NCBI RefSeq assembly: GCF_004114615.1 | Contig: NZ_CP035300.1 | Coordinates: forward strand, 2,356,001-2,420,000 | Origin: Dyella sp. M7H15-1 | Lineage (GTDB): Bacteria > Pseudomonadota > Gammaproteobacteria > Xanthomonadales > Rhodanobacteraceae | Direction: 5' to 3' | Length of the DNA: 64,000 bases | Shown: in pieces, positions 1 to 8,150 of the stretch | How positions within the stretch are numbered: position 1 is the stretch's first letter | Layout of the letters: every line of letters starts with the position of its first letter | The notes under the pieces: model-generated | The model's input: only the letters and a program-made list of their open reading frames with translations | The model's database searches: none | What the model was told of the DNA's origin: nothing | Translations under genes and position numbers: made by a program

Positions 1-202
1 GTTGCATGCCGTAGCGCTTGGAGACAGCAAGGGCGATTTCCAGGGCATCAATCGAATCCAGCCCCAACTCGCCACCGAACAACGGCGCTTGCGGATCGAT
101 CTGCGCGGGATCGACCGTCTCCAGGTTGAGGGCGTCCACGATCAGGATGGCCAGTTCGTGTTCGGCGGCGGTCTGCATGGGCATGGGCATGGGCATGGGC
201 AT
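1..202 (-). CDS. Acyl carrier protein, partial (runs off left edge)
   Basis: Reverse-strand reading gives an acyl carrier protein fragment of about 67 residues. The phosphopantetheine attachment site GLDSIDALE is clear, with the serine after LD as the modified residue. The protein would carry growing acyl chains as thioesters in the cytoplasm. It is divergent from xanB2, which suggests it is the acyl carrier protein of an aryl-polyene (xanthomonadin-type) pigment cluster; that role is inferred from the neighbour only. Five in-frame ATG codons (202, 196, 190, 184, 178) lie in a hexamer repeat, so the exact start is ambiguous. A GGAG lies about 13 bases before the outermost ATG. Confidence 0.85.
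   Translation of the reverse strand, partial: MPMPMPMPMQTAAEHELAILIVDALNLETVDPAQIDPQAPLFGGELGLDSIDALEIALAVSKRYGMQ
176..202 (-). repeat. Hexanucleotide repeat carrying five in-frame start codons
   Basis: The plus strand reads CATGGG four times, then CAT. On the minus strand this is ATGCCC repeated, giving Met-Pro-Met-Pro-Met-Pro-Met-Pro-Met at the front of the acyl carrier protein. Unit gain or loss keeps the frame but changes the number of start codons and the distance to the ribosome-binding site. Confidence 0.9.
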
Positions 203-293
203 GCGCGTTTCGGTGCTCCGGCTTGCATGGCCAACCCCGGCTGGGGCGGCCGTCCAGTGTAACATAGGGTCCATATGGTCCCCGGTTACAAGC

Positions 294-1286
294 ATGGCTC
301 AGGCAAGCGAAAATCTGCAGGTCCAGACAGGCCTGATGCGCAGTCCACGCGTCACCTACCGGATGGCCAATCCACAGGCACCGCTGGCCGAACCTGGCAC
401 CCTGGCCGCCTTCGGATTTGGTTCCGGAGCGCCCGACTGTAGCGACCCACGCTGGCTGCAAGTCGCCCTCGAGTGCTTCGATGCCCCCGCTCCATTTGAG
501 CTGTGGCAGGTAGACGGCGAAGTCATCTGCGGCCGCCAGGACGCCGTGCGCTGGTCCGCCGGTGGCGGTTGGCTGTTCGTCGCCATCGAGCTGGACGAGC
601 GTGATTTCGACGATCCCGAAACCACCGCGCGCCAGGCTTATGCGACGCTGCGTCAATTCATGCAGACACGCAACGAACGCTGTGTGTTGCGCATCTGGAA
701 TTACATCAGCGATATCAACGATGGCGAAGGGGACGCGGAGCGCTACAGGCAGTTCTGCGACGGCCGCGCCGCAGGCCTCGGTGACTTCTTCACGAATGGT
801 TTTCCAGCCGCCACGGCAATCGGTCATCACCAGCGCAGGCACCTGCTGCAGATCTACTTGCTGGCAAGTACTGAAGCTGGACTGGCTATCGAGAATCCAC
901 GCCAAGTGAGTGCTTGGCGCTATCCGCGTCAGTATGGCCGCACGTCACCTGGCTTTGCGCGAGCCATGCTGATGCCCGCTCGTGATGCCCTGGCAATTTC
1001 CGGCACCGCGGCCGTGGTAGGCCATGCATCGGCGCACGAAGGTGATCTGGAAGCACAGCTCAACGAGACGCTGACCAATCTGGAAGCATTGCTCGCAACG
1101 GCGGACATGCCAGCCGGCTTCGATACCCATTCACCACTCAAGGCATATGTGCGCCATACCGTCGATGCGCCACGCGTGCGCGACATCCTGCATCAACGTC
1201 TGCCGGGAGTGCCGGTGCTGCTTATGCACGGCGACGTTTGCCGTCGCGAGCTGCTGGTGGAAATCGACGGCTGGCGCTTTGTCTGA
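294..1286 (+). CDS. xanB2: Chorismatase / 3-hydroxybenzoate synthase (XanB2-like)
   Basis: A 330-residue protein of the FkbO/Hyg5/XanB2 chorismatase family. In Xanthomonas, XanB2 hydrolyses chorismate to 3-hydroxybenzoate (pigment precursor) and 4-hydroxybenzoate (ubiquinone precursor) plus pyruvate. Family features visible here are the central RIWNYISDIN stretch (about residues 140-150), the ERYRQFC motif and the C-terminal GTAAVVGHAS block. Length fits the family (about 330 residues). ATG 294 was chosen because it follows a short gap from the divergent acyl carrier protein and gives the normal length; the frame stays open further upstream, but that would overlap the neighbour. The neighbouring acyl carrier protein supports a pigment locus. 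Confidence 0.88.
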   Translation: MAQASENLQVQTGLMRSPRVTYRMANPQAPLAEPGTLAAFGFGSGAPDCSDPRWLQVALECFDAPAPFELWQVDGEVICGRQDAVRWSAGGGWLFVAIELDERDFDDPETTARQAYATLRQFMQTRNERCVLRIWNYISDINDGEGDAERYRQFCDGRAAGLGDFFTNGFPAATAIGHHQRRHLLQIYLLASTEAGLAIENPRQVSAWRYPRQYGRTSPGFARAMLMPARDALAISGTAAVVGHASAHEGDLEAQLNETLTNLEALLATADMPAGFDTHSPLKAYVRHTVDAPRVRDILHQRLPGVPVLLMHGDVCRRELLVEIDGWRFV

Positions 1287-1322
1287 AAACGTGGCTTGAT
1301 CAGCGTGTCGACGTCGCAGCGT

Positions 1323-1510
1323 GCAATGACTGATGTAGCCCTCCGGACCGATATCTCCCACGACAAGACCTGCACGCATCAGCGCCTGTTTATGGTATCG
1401 ATGCGAAGATGCATGGCGTTGTATCGGCGGGCAAGCTTCCGTGCAATGGACGTCTTGCCGGTTCCTGGCAATCCACCCAGTGCGATCAATATACCTGCTG
1501 CGTGCGGCAT
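1323..1510 (-). pseudogene. Decayed P-loop kinase/AAA-type ATPase remnant
   Basis: The start ATG overlaps the glmU stop (TGATG). The first frame encodes GGLPGTGKTSIARKLA, a Walker A motif, then LRIDTI, and stops at 1379. The next frame starts at the same point and continues the family pattern (AGLVVGDIGPEGY), so a frameshift has split the gene. The similarity ends near 1323, just before the 3' end of xanB2, so the C-terminal two thirds are missing. The family is the small ATP-binding kinase group with a GGLPGTGKS/T start; substrate unknown. Confidence 0.6.
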
Positions 1511-2889
1511 CAGGGTGACTTGGTTTTTTTCAGCGGACGCTTCCAGTCCGGAAACGTGACCTGGCGAGCTCGCGCAACAGTCAACTCATCGGCTGGCGCA
1601 TCTTTGGTAATCACCGAGCCTGCGCCGATCGTTGCTCCGGCGCCAACCGTCACCGGCGCCACTAAAGCCGTGTTGGAACCAATGAAAACGCCATCCTCGA
1701 TGGTCGTGACAAACTTGTTCACGCCGTCGTAATTACAGGTGATGGTACCTGCTCCAATATTGACACCGCGACCGATCACCGTGTCGCCAAGATAGGTGAG
1801 ATGGTTGGCCTTGCTGTCTTCACCAATGTGTGTTTTCTTGGTTTCCACAAAGTTGCCGATATGCACACCGGAGGCCAATTCCGTACCCGGACGTAGACGG
1901 GCAAACGGACCGATAATGCATGGACCGTGAGTGATAACGCCCTCCAGATCACAATGCGCGTGCACGACCGTACCTGCTGCGAGCCGCACGTCTTTCAGGC
2001 GTGTGTAAGGCCCGATGCGCACATCCTCACCGAGTTGCACACTGCCCTCGAAAACCACATCGATATCTATCTCCACATCGGACGCCACGTTGACATCACC
2101 TCGCACGTCAACGCGACGCGGGTCGGCCATTCGTGCGCCAAGCGCCATCAGTGCATGCGTGGTACGTTGGCGATAAGCATCCTCCAGTTCGGCCAATTGC
2201 CAAGGATTGTTGGCACCCGCCGCTTCCACTGGATCCTCGCATTCAATGCTTTGTGCGGCACGATTTTCCACTGCCGCCTGTTTGAAGATATCCGTGAGGT
2301 AATACTCACCTTGCGCGTTGTTGCAATTCAGGCTGCCGATCCAGCGTTTGAGTGAAGCGGCTTCCGCTGTGAGGATGCCGGTATTGATCAGATTAATAGC
2401 ACGTTGCGTTTCATCTGCATCCTTCTCCTCGATCACGGCTCGCACATAACCATTGCCATCACGCAGCACACGGCCATAGCCATGCGGATTGGCAACGCGT
2501 GTCGCCAACATGGTCAGACTGCCTTCCGTTTGCACCAACCGCTGAAGTGTTTCCGCACGGGTAAGCGGCACATCACCATAAAGCACCAGCACTTGCGCGT
2601 TATCCGCTACGTTACGCAAGGCCTGGCCCACGGCGTGACCGGTGCCGAGTTGCTCCGCCTGCAAGGTCCACCGCAGGTCCGGCTGACCATCGAACGCTGC
2701 CAGCACCTGTTCGCCGTGGAAGCCATATACCATGTGGATGGCTTCCGGTCGCAATACTCTTGCCGTCGCCAATACGTGCGCTAACAGTGACCGGCCAGCC
2801 AGAGGCATCAGTACCTTGGCCTTTTTTGACTTCATGCGCTTGCCCTCGCCGGCAGCGAGGACGATGACATGGAGGGGCAGGCTATTCAT
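1510..2889 (-). CDS. glmU: Bifunctional UDP-GlcNAc pyrophosphorylase / glucosamine-1-phosphate acetyltransferase
   Basis: A 459-residue GlmU, close to the 456 residues of E. coli. The N-terminal uridylyltransferase domain opens with [17 protein letters not shown] (nucleotide loop with catalytic Arg/Lys). The C-terminal half is a left-handed beta-helix of hexapeptide repeats ([26 protein letters not shown]). It acetylates glucosamine-1-phosphate and then makes UDP-GlcNAc for peptidoglycan and LPS in the cytoplasm. ATG 2889 is preferred over an ATG five codons upstream because the following [14 protein letters not shown] matches the usual GlmU start. The kinase remnant is directly coupled downstream. 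Confidence 0.96.
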   Translation of the reverse strand: MNSLPLHVIVLAAGEGKRMKSKKAKVLMPLAGRSLLAHVLATARVLRPEAIHMVYGFHGEQVLAAFDGQPDLRWTLQAEQLGTGHAVGQALRNVADNAQVLVLYGDVPLTRAETLQRLVQTEGSLTMLATRVANPHGYGRVLRDGNGYVRAVIEEKDADETQRAINLINTGILTAEAASLKRWIGSLNCNNAQGEYYLTDIFKQAAVENRAAQSIECEDPVEAAGANNPWQLAELEDAYRQRTTHALMALGARMADPRRVDVRGDVNVASDVEIDIDVVFEGSVQLGEDVRIGPYTRLKDVRLAAGTVVHAHCDLEGVITHGPCIIGPFARLRPGTELASGVHIGNFVETKKTHIGEDSKANHLTYLGDTVIGRGVNIGAGTITCNYDGVNKFVTTIEDGVFIGSNTALVAPVTVGAGATIGAGSVITKDAPADELTVARARQVTFPDWKRPLKKTKSP

Positions 2890-3125
2890 GGCTTGGAAGT
2901 CCACAGATCGAAGCGGACAAGCTTAGCAGCCAAACGCTGACAGGCGGCCTCCTAACTGGGCCATGCAAGGGCGCTTGAAAGTCATGGCCGGATGCATGAC
3001 CACGGCCATAAAAATGGATACCGTCCGTAGGCATTTTCACTAAAAAATAAAAGAAGTGCCAATTTAGGCGCTGTGCTACTTGTCCGACAGGCACAATGAT
3101 TTCCCCTCCTTGTCGGGTTTCGATC

Positions 3126-3815
3126 ATGACCAAGACGTTTTTCATTACAGGCGGCACCAGTGGTATTGGCGAAGCGACTGCGCGACTTGCCGTGGCGGAA
3201 GGCCATAAGGTCTACATCACAGGCCGCAGCCAGGATCGGCTACGTAGCTTTATTGAATCTTTTGGCGCGACAGCAAGCGAGCACGTCGCTGGCGACATTG
3301 TCGATGCGGGTTCGTGGGAAGACACGCAACGTGCGGTGGACGCGTGTGTAAAGCGCTTCGGCGGCCTGGACGTTGCCTTCGCCAATGCCGGCTTTTCTTC
3401 GCGCGGCAACTTGGTCAGCGGCGACCCAGAAAGCTGGCGCGACATGGTCATGACCAATGTGCTCGGCCCGGTGTTGTTGATCAAGGCCACAGTGCCGCAT
3501 CTCACGCAAAGCCGAGGGCATTTCTTGTTCACCGGCAGTACGGCCGGGCGCAAGGTCTATCCGGGCAATCTTTACACGGCAACCAAATGGGCCGTAACAG
3601 GCTTGGCAGAAAGTCTGCGGCAACAGGTGGTGGGAACCGGCATACGGGTCAGTGTGATTTCACCCGGTCATGTCGACACACCACTATGGGCTGCAAAGGA
3701 GACGCACATGATGTCGCCCGACGATGTCGCACGCGCCATTATGTGGATCCTCGCTCAACCTGAGCACCTGGACATGAGCGAGATGATCATGAGGGCACTC
3801 GGACAGGAATTCTGA
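3126..3815 (+). CDS. Short-chain dehydrogenase/reductase (SDR)
   Basis: A 229-residue classical SDR. The NAD(P)-binding motif TGGTSGIG lies at residues 7-14, NAG near residue 88, and the catalytic YTATK (Tyr and Lys) near residue 150. A PG motif follows (ISPGHVDTP). ATG 3126 gives the usual short start before the first beta strand; an upstream in-frame ATG at 3096 would add ten residues with no SDR character. The substrate cannot be told from sequence. Divergent from glmU and not part of an obvious operon. Confidence 0.88.
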   Translation: MTKTFFITGGTSGIGEATARLAVAEGHKVYITGRSQDRLRSFIESFGATASEHVAGDIVDAGSWEDTQRAVDACVKRFGGLDVAFANAGFSSRGNLVSGDPESWRDMVMTNVLGPVLLIKATVPHLTQSRGHFLFTGSTAGRKVYPGNLYTATKWAVTGLAESLRQQVVGTGIRVSVISPGHVDTPLWAAKETHMMSPDDVARAIMWILAQPEHLDMSEMIMRALGQEF

Positions 3816-3839
3816 GCATCCACATTAATTTACATCGGG

Positions 3840-3960
3840 CAGGGAGCCGGTAACCTGACCACTCCCACCCCTGTACGTGCGGCTCCGCATACGGCGGCTC
3901 ATACCAGACGCCGAAGATAGCGAGCGACGCTGGCTAAACTGACCACGCCCAACCCATCGA
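3840..3960 (-). mobile_element. Group II intron 3'-end remnant (domain V-like)
   Basis: Read on the minus strand, 3866-3900 gives GAGCCGCCGTATGCGG, a short loop, then GCACGTAC, followed by a GGGGTGGGAG tail. This matches from memory the domain V pattern found downstream of bacterial group II intron reverse transcriptases. The usual GAAA-like tip loop is degenerate and no reverse transcriptase gene is present. It lies about 160 bases from the 3' end of tRNA-Arg. Confidence 0.5.
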
Positions 3961-4062
3961 AGAAGGCTTTTGGAAAAGCGAGATTCAATAGGCAAAGCGT
4001 CACCGCAGCCGGCCTCCGCTTTGTGCAGCGTAACGCGCAACAGCGATCAAGCACTAGCTAAA

Positions 4063-4139
4063 TGGCGCGCCCGGAGGGATTCGAACCCCCGACCAATGGC
4101 TTCGGAAGCCACTACTCTATCCAGCTGAGCTACGAGCGC
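4063..4139 (-). tRNA. tRNA-Arg (anticodon CCG)
   Basis: A 77-base cloverleaf on the minus strand. The acceptor GCGCTCG pairs with CGGGCGC, followed by discriminator G and encoded CCA. The anticodon loop is TTCCGAA between GTGGC and GCCAT, so the anticodon is CCG (reads CGG). The T-loop is GTTCGAATC. Confidence 0.96.
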
Positions 4140-4347
4140 ATGGTGTGGAAACGCGCTGAAACAAGGCATTCAAGGAATGTGGACCAGCGGCGAATAAGAA
4201 GTATAGCGGAGTTGCGCGGTCACGCCCATGGATGAGTTTTATGGTAAGCGTGACCTCTCACTACACTCCTCTTCCTCACTCCTCAAAGCGGTGCTGTCCA
4301 TGGCACCTTCCCGTGTCCCCGAAGGAGGGAGGGATAAAAGCGCAGAA

Positions 4348-6249
4348 TCAGCGCGCCTTAATGAGCTGGCTCAGCATATCCGGCTTGCTGGTGTCGCGCT
4401 CTAGGTGCGGATACTTCAGGCCACCGTGGTAATCGATGCGCACGGTCTTGTACTCATCGAAGTTCTTCATCAGTAGTTCGATCGGCTGACTGGTGTCCTT
4501 AGCGGCAGTTATCGCATCCTTGATCGCATCGGGATCGTAGCTGTGCCCGTTCACCGCAACGATCGTCATGCCAGGCGATACCCCAGCGTTGAAGGCCGGA
4601 CCATCCCACAGTACATCGTTGATGGCGCCGTCCTTGCCGACCGAGACGCCCAGCGAGAAGGTGAGATCGGCGGTGTGGCGGAACGCTTCCATCGCTTTGA
4701 TCGCGTCGGATGGTTTGTCGTTGTAGACCAGTTTCCAGCCGTGCGAGGCCAGACCACCAATCAACGGGCCATGACCATCCAGGCGCGTGCGCAGGTAGCT
4801 CGCCCAATCATACGGTGCAATGTCATTGAGCGTTTTGACCACATCCTCGAAGGTGTAGGGGTCCACGTCCCATGCACCGGGATTCACACCGAAGAATGCT
4901 TTGGCGAAATCGTCGATGCTCTTCTTGTTGCCGGTGAGTTCGCGCAGCTTGCCGTCCACATCCAGCCAGATCATCTGGCCCGCCGAGTAGTAATCCTCGC
5001 TGCCCTGGTAGTTGCGATACGGCAGTGGACTGCGTTGGGCGATGGTCGGGTCGTTGGTGGTGTCCTGCACGTTGCGCCAGCTCGCCAGACCCGGACGACC
5101 CTTGTCGTAGGTGGCAGCGACGAAGGCGAGCACCTCGTGGAATTGATCGCTGCTCCACAATCCCGAACGCGCGGCAACCACGTGACCCCAGAACTGGGTC
5201 TGGCCTTCATACACCCACAGTAGCGAATCGCCCATCGGCACATTGAAGTTCGGCGTGGCTAGGTCGGCGCCGCAGCGGTATTTTCCGTCCCAGGAATGGT
5301 TGAACTCGTGCGAGAGCAAGTCACGCATCAACCAGTTCTTGTCCCATTCGGTGAAGTAACCGGAGGGCGTACCATTTTCACTGGACCGGTGATGCTCCAG
5401 GCCATTACCACTCATCTTGTCGCTGAGCGAGAACAGGAAGTCGTAATGATCGTAATGATGCGCACCGTACAACTTATACATCTGCCGAATCAGTTGCTTG
5501 TGGACCTTGATCTGCTCGGGCGTGATTTGGAGATACTTCGGATCGTCCGCGACCAAGTCCATGTGCACCGGCGTGCTGGCGCCCGGATCAAGGTCGATGC
5601 GCTTTAAGTACTTGCCAGCATAAATCGGCGAATCGACCAGATCGTCGTAGTTGATCGACTTGAAGTGCGTGGTCTGGCCATCTTGTGAGGCGACCTCCAA
5701 CGCTGATCCAAACTGCCAGCCTACGGGAAGCTTCACGCTGGGCTCGGCTTGAATCTGACGTGCGAAATAGCCTGCTGGATACAGGGAAACCGTGTTCCAC
5801 TGCAGGTTGAGCATTTCCGGCGTCATCACCACGCGGCCCTGGCGGGTGTCCTGCGGCGAGAGATACTGGAATTCGACCTCCACGGCATTCGCGCCCTGCG
5901 GTACATCCACATGGAAGGCGTAGACGTTGTATTCGTCACGCGTCCACGACAGCACCTGACCGTTGGCTTTCACCACCAGGCCGGCGAACTTGTCGACCGG
6001 GCCGCTGGGCGAGTGATGGCCCGGAATCCATTGCGGATACAGCAAGGTGAGCGGACCCGGCGCTGCCGGCACCACTTCGTGCACGCGGAACACGCGATGG
6101 GCGACACCGGTGGCATCGACATCGATCTTCAGCGTACCTGCGCTATAGGGCACGTTCTGCGGAGCAGGCACATCGTCGGCATGAACAGCGAAGGCGGTGC
6201 ATCCCAGCGCGGTGGCGAGCATGACGGCAGTAAGTGGATGTCGTTTCAA
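4348..6249 (-). CDS. M61-family metallopeptidase with PDZ domain, secreted
   Basis: A 633-residue peptidase M61 (glycyl-aminopeptidase type). The zinc motif HEFNH is at residues 314-318 and the C-terminal third carries a PDZ-like domain (GVSVGKDGAIND to MTIVAVNGHSY). A signal peptide (KRHPLTAVMLATALGCTAFAVHA) predicts export. The start is a TTG at 6249: AGGAG lies six bases upstream and the sequence then begins like a signal peptide; an in-frame ATG at 6300 would add 17 residues without signal character. The gene is monocistronic and divergent from the outer-membrane barrel gene. Confidence 0.9.
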   Translation of the reverse strand: MKRHPLTAVMLATALGCTAFAVHADDVPAPQNVPYSAGTLKIDVDATGVAHRVFRVHEVVPAAPGPLTLLYPQWIPGHHSPSGPVDKFAGLVVKANGQVLSWTRDEYNVYAFHVDVPQGANAVEVEFQYLSPQDTRQGRVVMTPEMLNLQWNTVSLYPAGYFARQIQAEPSVKLPVGWQFGSALEVASQDGQTTHFKSINYDDLVDSPIYAGKYLKRIDLDPGASTPVHMDLVADDPKYLQITPEQIKVHKQLIRQMYKLYGAHHYDHYDFLFSLSDKMSGNGLEHHRSSENGTPSGYFTEWDKNWLMRDLLSHEFNHSWDGKYRCGADLATPNFNVPMGDSLLWVYEGQTQFWGHVVAARSGLWSSDQFHEVLAFVAATYDKGRPGLASWRNVQDTTNDPTIAQRSPLPYRNYQGSEDYYSAGQMIWLDVDGKLRELTGNKKSIDDFAKAFFGVNPGAWDVDPYTFEDVVKTLNDIAPYDWASYLRTRLDGHGPLIGGLASHGWKLVYNDKPSDAIKAMEAFRHTADLTFSLGVSVGKDGAINDVLWDGPAFNAGVSPGMTIVAVNGHSYDPDAIKDAITAAKDTSQPIELLMKNFDEYKTVRIDYHGGLKYPHLERDTSKPDMLSQLIKAR

Positions 6250-6657
6250 AGTGTTCTCCTGGAGCGGCAATTGGCTGCGGGTCACAGCGTGCTCGATCAC
6301 GGACGTGTTTGATCACGGACGTGCTCAATCACAAAAGTGAACGCGGCATAAGTGCCCGATGCTAGCTATCCGCATGCATCGCTCTCTCCTGCCAGAGGTA
6401 ACGGGCTAAAACAGGATTTGTTGGTTTTCGGCGCTGTGCAAGAGCGCGGCCTGGATCAGCAAATTCGTCAATTTTCGTAAGAGATCACGTAATTGTTTGT
6501 GACGGTTAAAACTGAACAGTAGCTTCCGCGTAGAAGGTTGCAGAAAGTTTGCGGTAAGAGAGATGTTACAATGTCGTTACATCGCGTATCCCCGCGCGAT
6601 CCGCACTGTGACATCCCCATCACTAGTGTCGGCCAATAAAAAGAGATGGAGTCCTCC
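6250..6657. other. Divergent intergenic region, no gene seen
   Basis: This stretch separates two divergent genes and is more AT-rich in its right half (about 6470-6600). It must hold both promoters, but no clear -35/-10 pair with normal spacing was found. The right gene has a GGAG at about 6649-6652. Confidence 0.5.
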
Positions 6658-7296
6658 ATGAACAAGCTAGCTCTCTCGGCCGCTGTGGCCGCCCTTGCCC
6701 TCTCCCCCGTGCTGAGCCAGGCCGCCCCCGCGGACGACACCAGCACCGCCACCTACGGCGCCAACGTCAACCCGAATTGGCAGGATAATTTCTTCGTTGC
6801 CGGTAACCTGGGCCAGACCCAGGCCCGTACCAGCGAACTCGACCACAAGAACAGCGTGTTCCAGAACGTGCGTTTCGGCTGGCGCTGGAATGGCATTATC
6901 GGTCCAGAACTCGGCTACGTGTACCTCGGACGTCCCAAGGCCGACATCGGTAACGGCTTGGCCTCGCTTTCGGCCAAGCCACAGGCCGCCACGATCGGCC
7001 TGAACGCCAAGTACAACTTCTACCAGGGCTGGTATGTGACCGGCCACGCAGGCTACCTGCGCTCGCGCACCAAGGCGACGCTTACCAGCGGCGACTATCA
7101 GTTCCGCGATCAAACCTGGAACAACGGCCTGTACGCTGGCCTGGGTATTGGCTACGACGTCACCAAGAACGTCAGCGTGGCGTTGAACTACGACGATTAC
7201 CGCATCCAGACCGGCAACAATACTGACACCAATCTGCTGGGCCACAGCCGCACCAACATCGCTGCGTACTCTGCCTCGGTGGAATACCGCTTCTAA
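6658..7296 (+). CDS. Outer-membrane beta-barrel protein, OmpA-like small barrel
   Basis: A 212-residue protein with a signal peptide ending near SQAAPA and then alternating polar/aromatic strands ending in VEYRF. The terminal phenylalanine is typical of outer-membrane barrels. Pattern and size fit the eight-stranded OmpA-type barrel family (outer membrane beta-barrel domain). Function is unknown; structural or adhesive roles are possible. ATG 6658 is chosen because GGAG precedes it and MNKLALSAAVAALAL is a normal signal-peptide start. A strong hairpin follows the stop. Confidence 0.82.
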   Translation: MNKLALSAAVAALALSPVLSQAAPADDTSTATYGANVNPNWQDNFFVAGNLGQTQARTSELDHKNSVFQNVRFGWRWNGIIGPELGYVYLGRPKADIGNGLASLSAKPQAATIGLNAKYNFYQGWYVTGHAGYLRSRTKATLTSGDYQFRDQTWNNGLYAGLGIGYDVTKNVSVALNYDDYRIQTGNNTDTNLLGHSRTNIAAYSASVEYRF

Positions 7297-7305
7297 GCGA
7301 GTGCT

Positions 7306-7333
7306 TGACCACCATGCTCCGGCATGGTGGTCA
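7306..7333 (+). terminator. Strong hairpin after the barrel gene
   Basis: A perfect 12-bp stem, TGACCACCATGC, with loop TCCG and its complement, nine bases after the stop codon. There is no T-run directly after it, so termination efficiency is uncertain. Confidence 0.7.
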
Positions 7334-7667
7334 CCCTCAAAAATCCCCCCTCGTTTCTTGATCACATTGTTTGATCCATGGCCCGCATGGCGAGTTCATA
7401 GCCCGCCAGGCGCTCTTGAAGTCGAAACCAGCCATGCTAGATCGTGTCCCATTCGGGACGACCCGTTCGCTTGGTGTCGGGTTACATTCAGGCGATGCCC
7501 AAGAGAAAAATGGATGCTCCATCGCGTCAATGAAACGTGAAGAAGATCCGCTACTATCTACCTATCAAACATTTGCGCACGTATGCAAGACACTACTCTT
7601 TTGCACACATTTCCCCTGCTACATTGTTGCTTCCGGTAGGCAACTACCATTTACAAGGGGAAATCCC
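7334..7667. other. Intergenic region, no gene seen
   Basis: The frame of the next gene stays open back to 7371, but no ribosome-binding site or protein-like sequence supports the upstream part. It most likely holds the promoter and 5' leader of the secreted protein. AAGGGG at about 7655 precedes its ATG. Confidence 0.5.
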
Positions 7668-8147
7668 ATGCGCACTAAAGCAAATTTCATTCGTAACGCC
7701 ACACTGACCAGCCTGTTTGCTCTTTGCGCAAGCTCGACAGCCTTTGCCCAGACTGCCACGCCCTCCACCGGGCTGGGCCAAGCCTGGCCGAACGCTACCG
7801 ACGTCAGTGCCAGCCCGAACTGGCACGTGTATGTGTTCGTACTCAACGGCGTGAAGTACATTCAGGTCAATGATTTGAACGGTACCGTGCACGCGGCGGT
7901 TGCTACCGCAAACGGCACGCTGATGGCACTTCCCGTGGGCGTGGACGCTCAGAATGTCACAACGACAACGGCAGCTCAGTCCGTGTCTTCGACAAATTCC
8001 GCCACGCAGACCGTTTACAACGACGGCACTACAGCCATCACCGCAACACCGCAGAGCAGCGGCGCCACGCAGATCAAGGTAAAGACAAACGCTTGCCCCA
8101 CATTGGATTGCAGTGGTGGCTCCATCATGAGCGGTGGTTCGCTGTAA
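7668..8147 (+). CDS. Small secreted protein of unknown function
   Basis: A 159-residue protein with a signal peptide (RNATLTSLFALCASSTAFA) and a mature part rich in Thr, Ser, Ala and Asn. The middle holds WHVYVFVLNGVKYIQVND, which may form a short beta domain. Two late cysteines (ACPTLDCSGG) could form a disulphide. I do not recognise the family. The start ATG has AAGGGG seven bases upstream. It is convergent with the MASE1 gene, only three bases apart. Confidence 0.75.
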   Translation: MRTKANFIRNATLTSLFALCASSTAFAQTATPSTGLGQAWPNATDVSASPNWHVYVFVLNGVKYIQVNDLNGTVHAAVATANGTLMALPVGVDAQNVTTTTAAQSVSSTNSATQTVYNDGTTAITATPQSSGATQIKVKTNACPTLDCSGGSIMSGGSL

Positions 8148-8150
8148 TTG

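Noticed and set aside
48-905. Long antisense open frame opposite xanB2
   Set aside because: It mirrors the codon pattern of xanB2, has no domain and no ribosome-binding site. The real minus-strand gene here is only the acyl carrier protein at 1-202, in another frame.
7371-7667. Upstream extension of the small secreted protein to 7371
   Set aside because: It would bury the signal peptide about 100 residues inside the protein; AAGGGG before ATG 7668 fits better.
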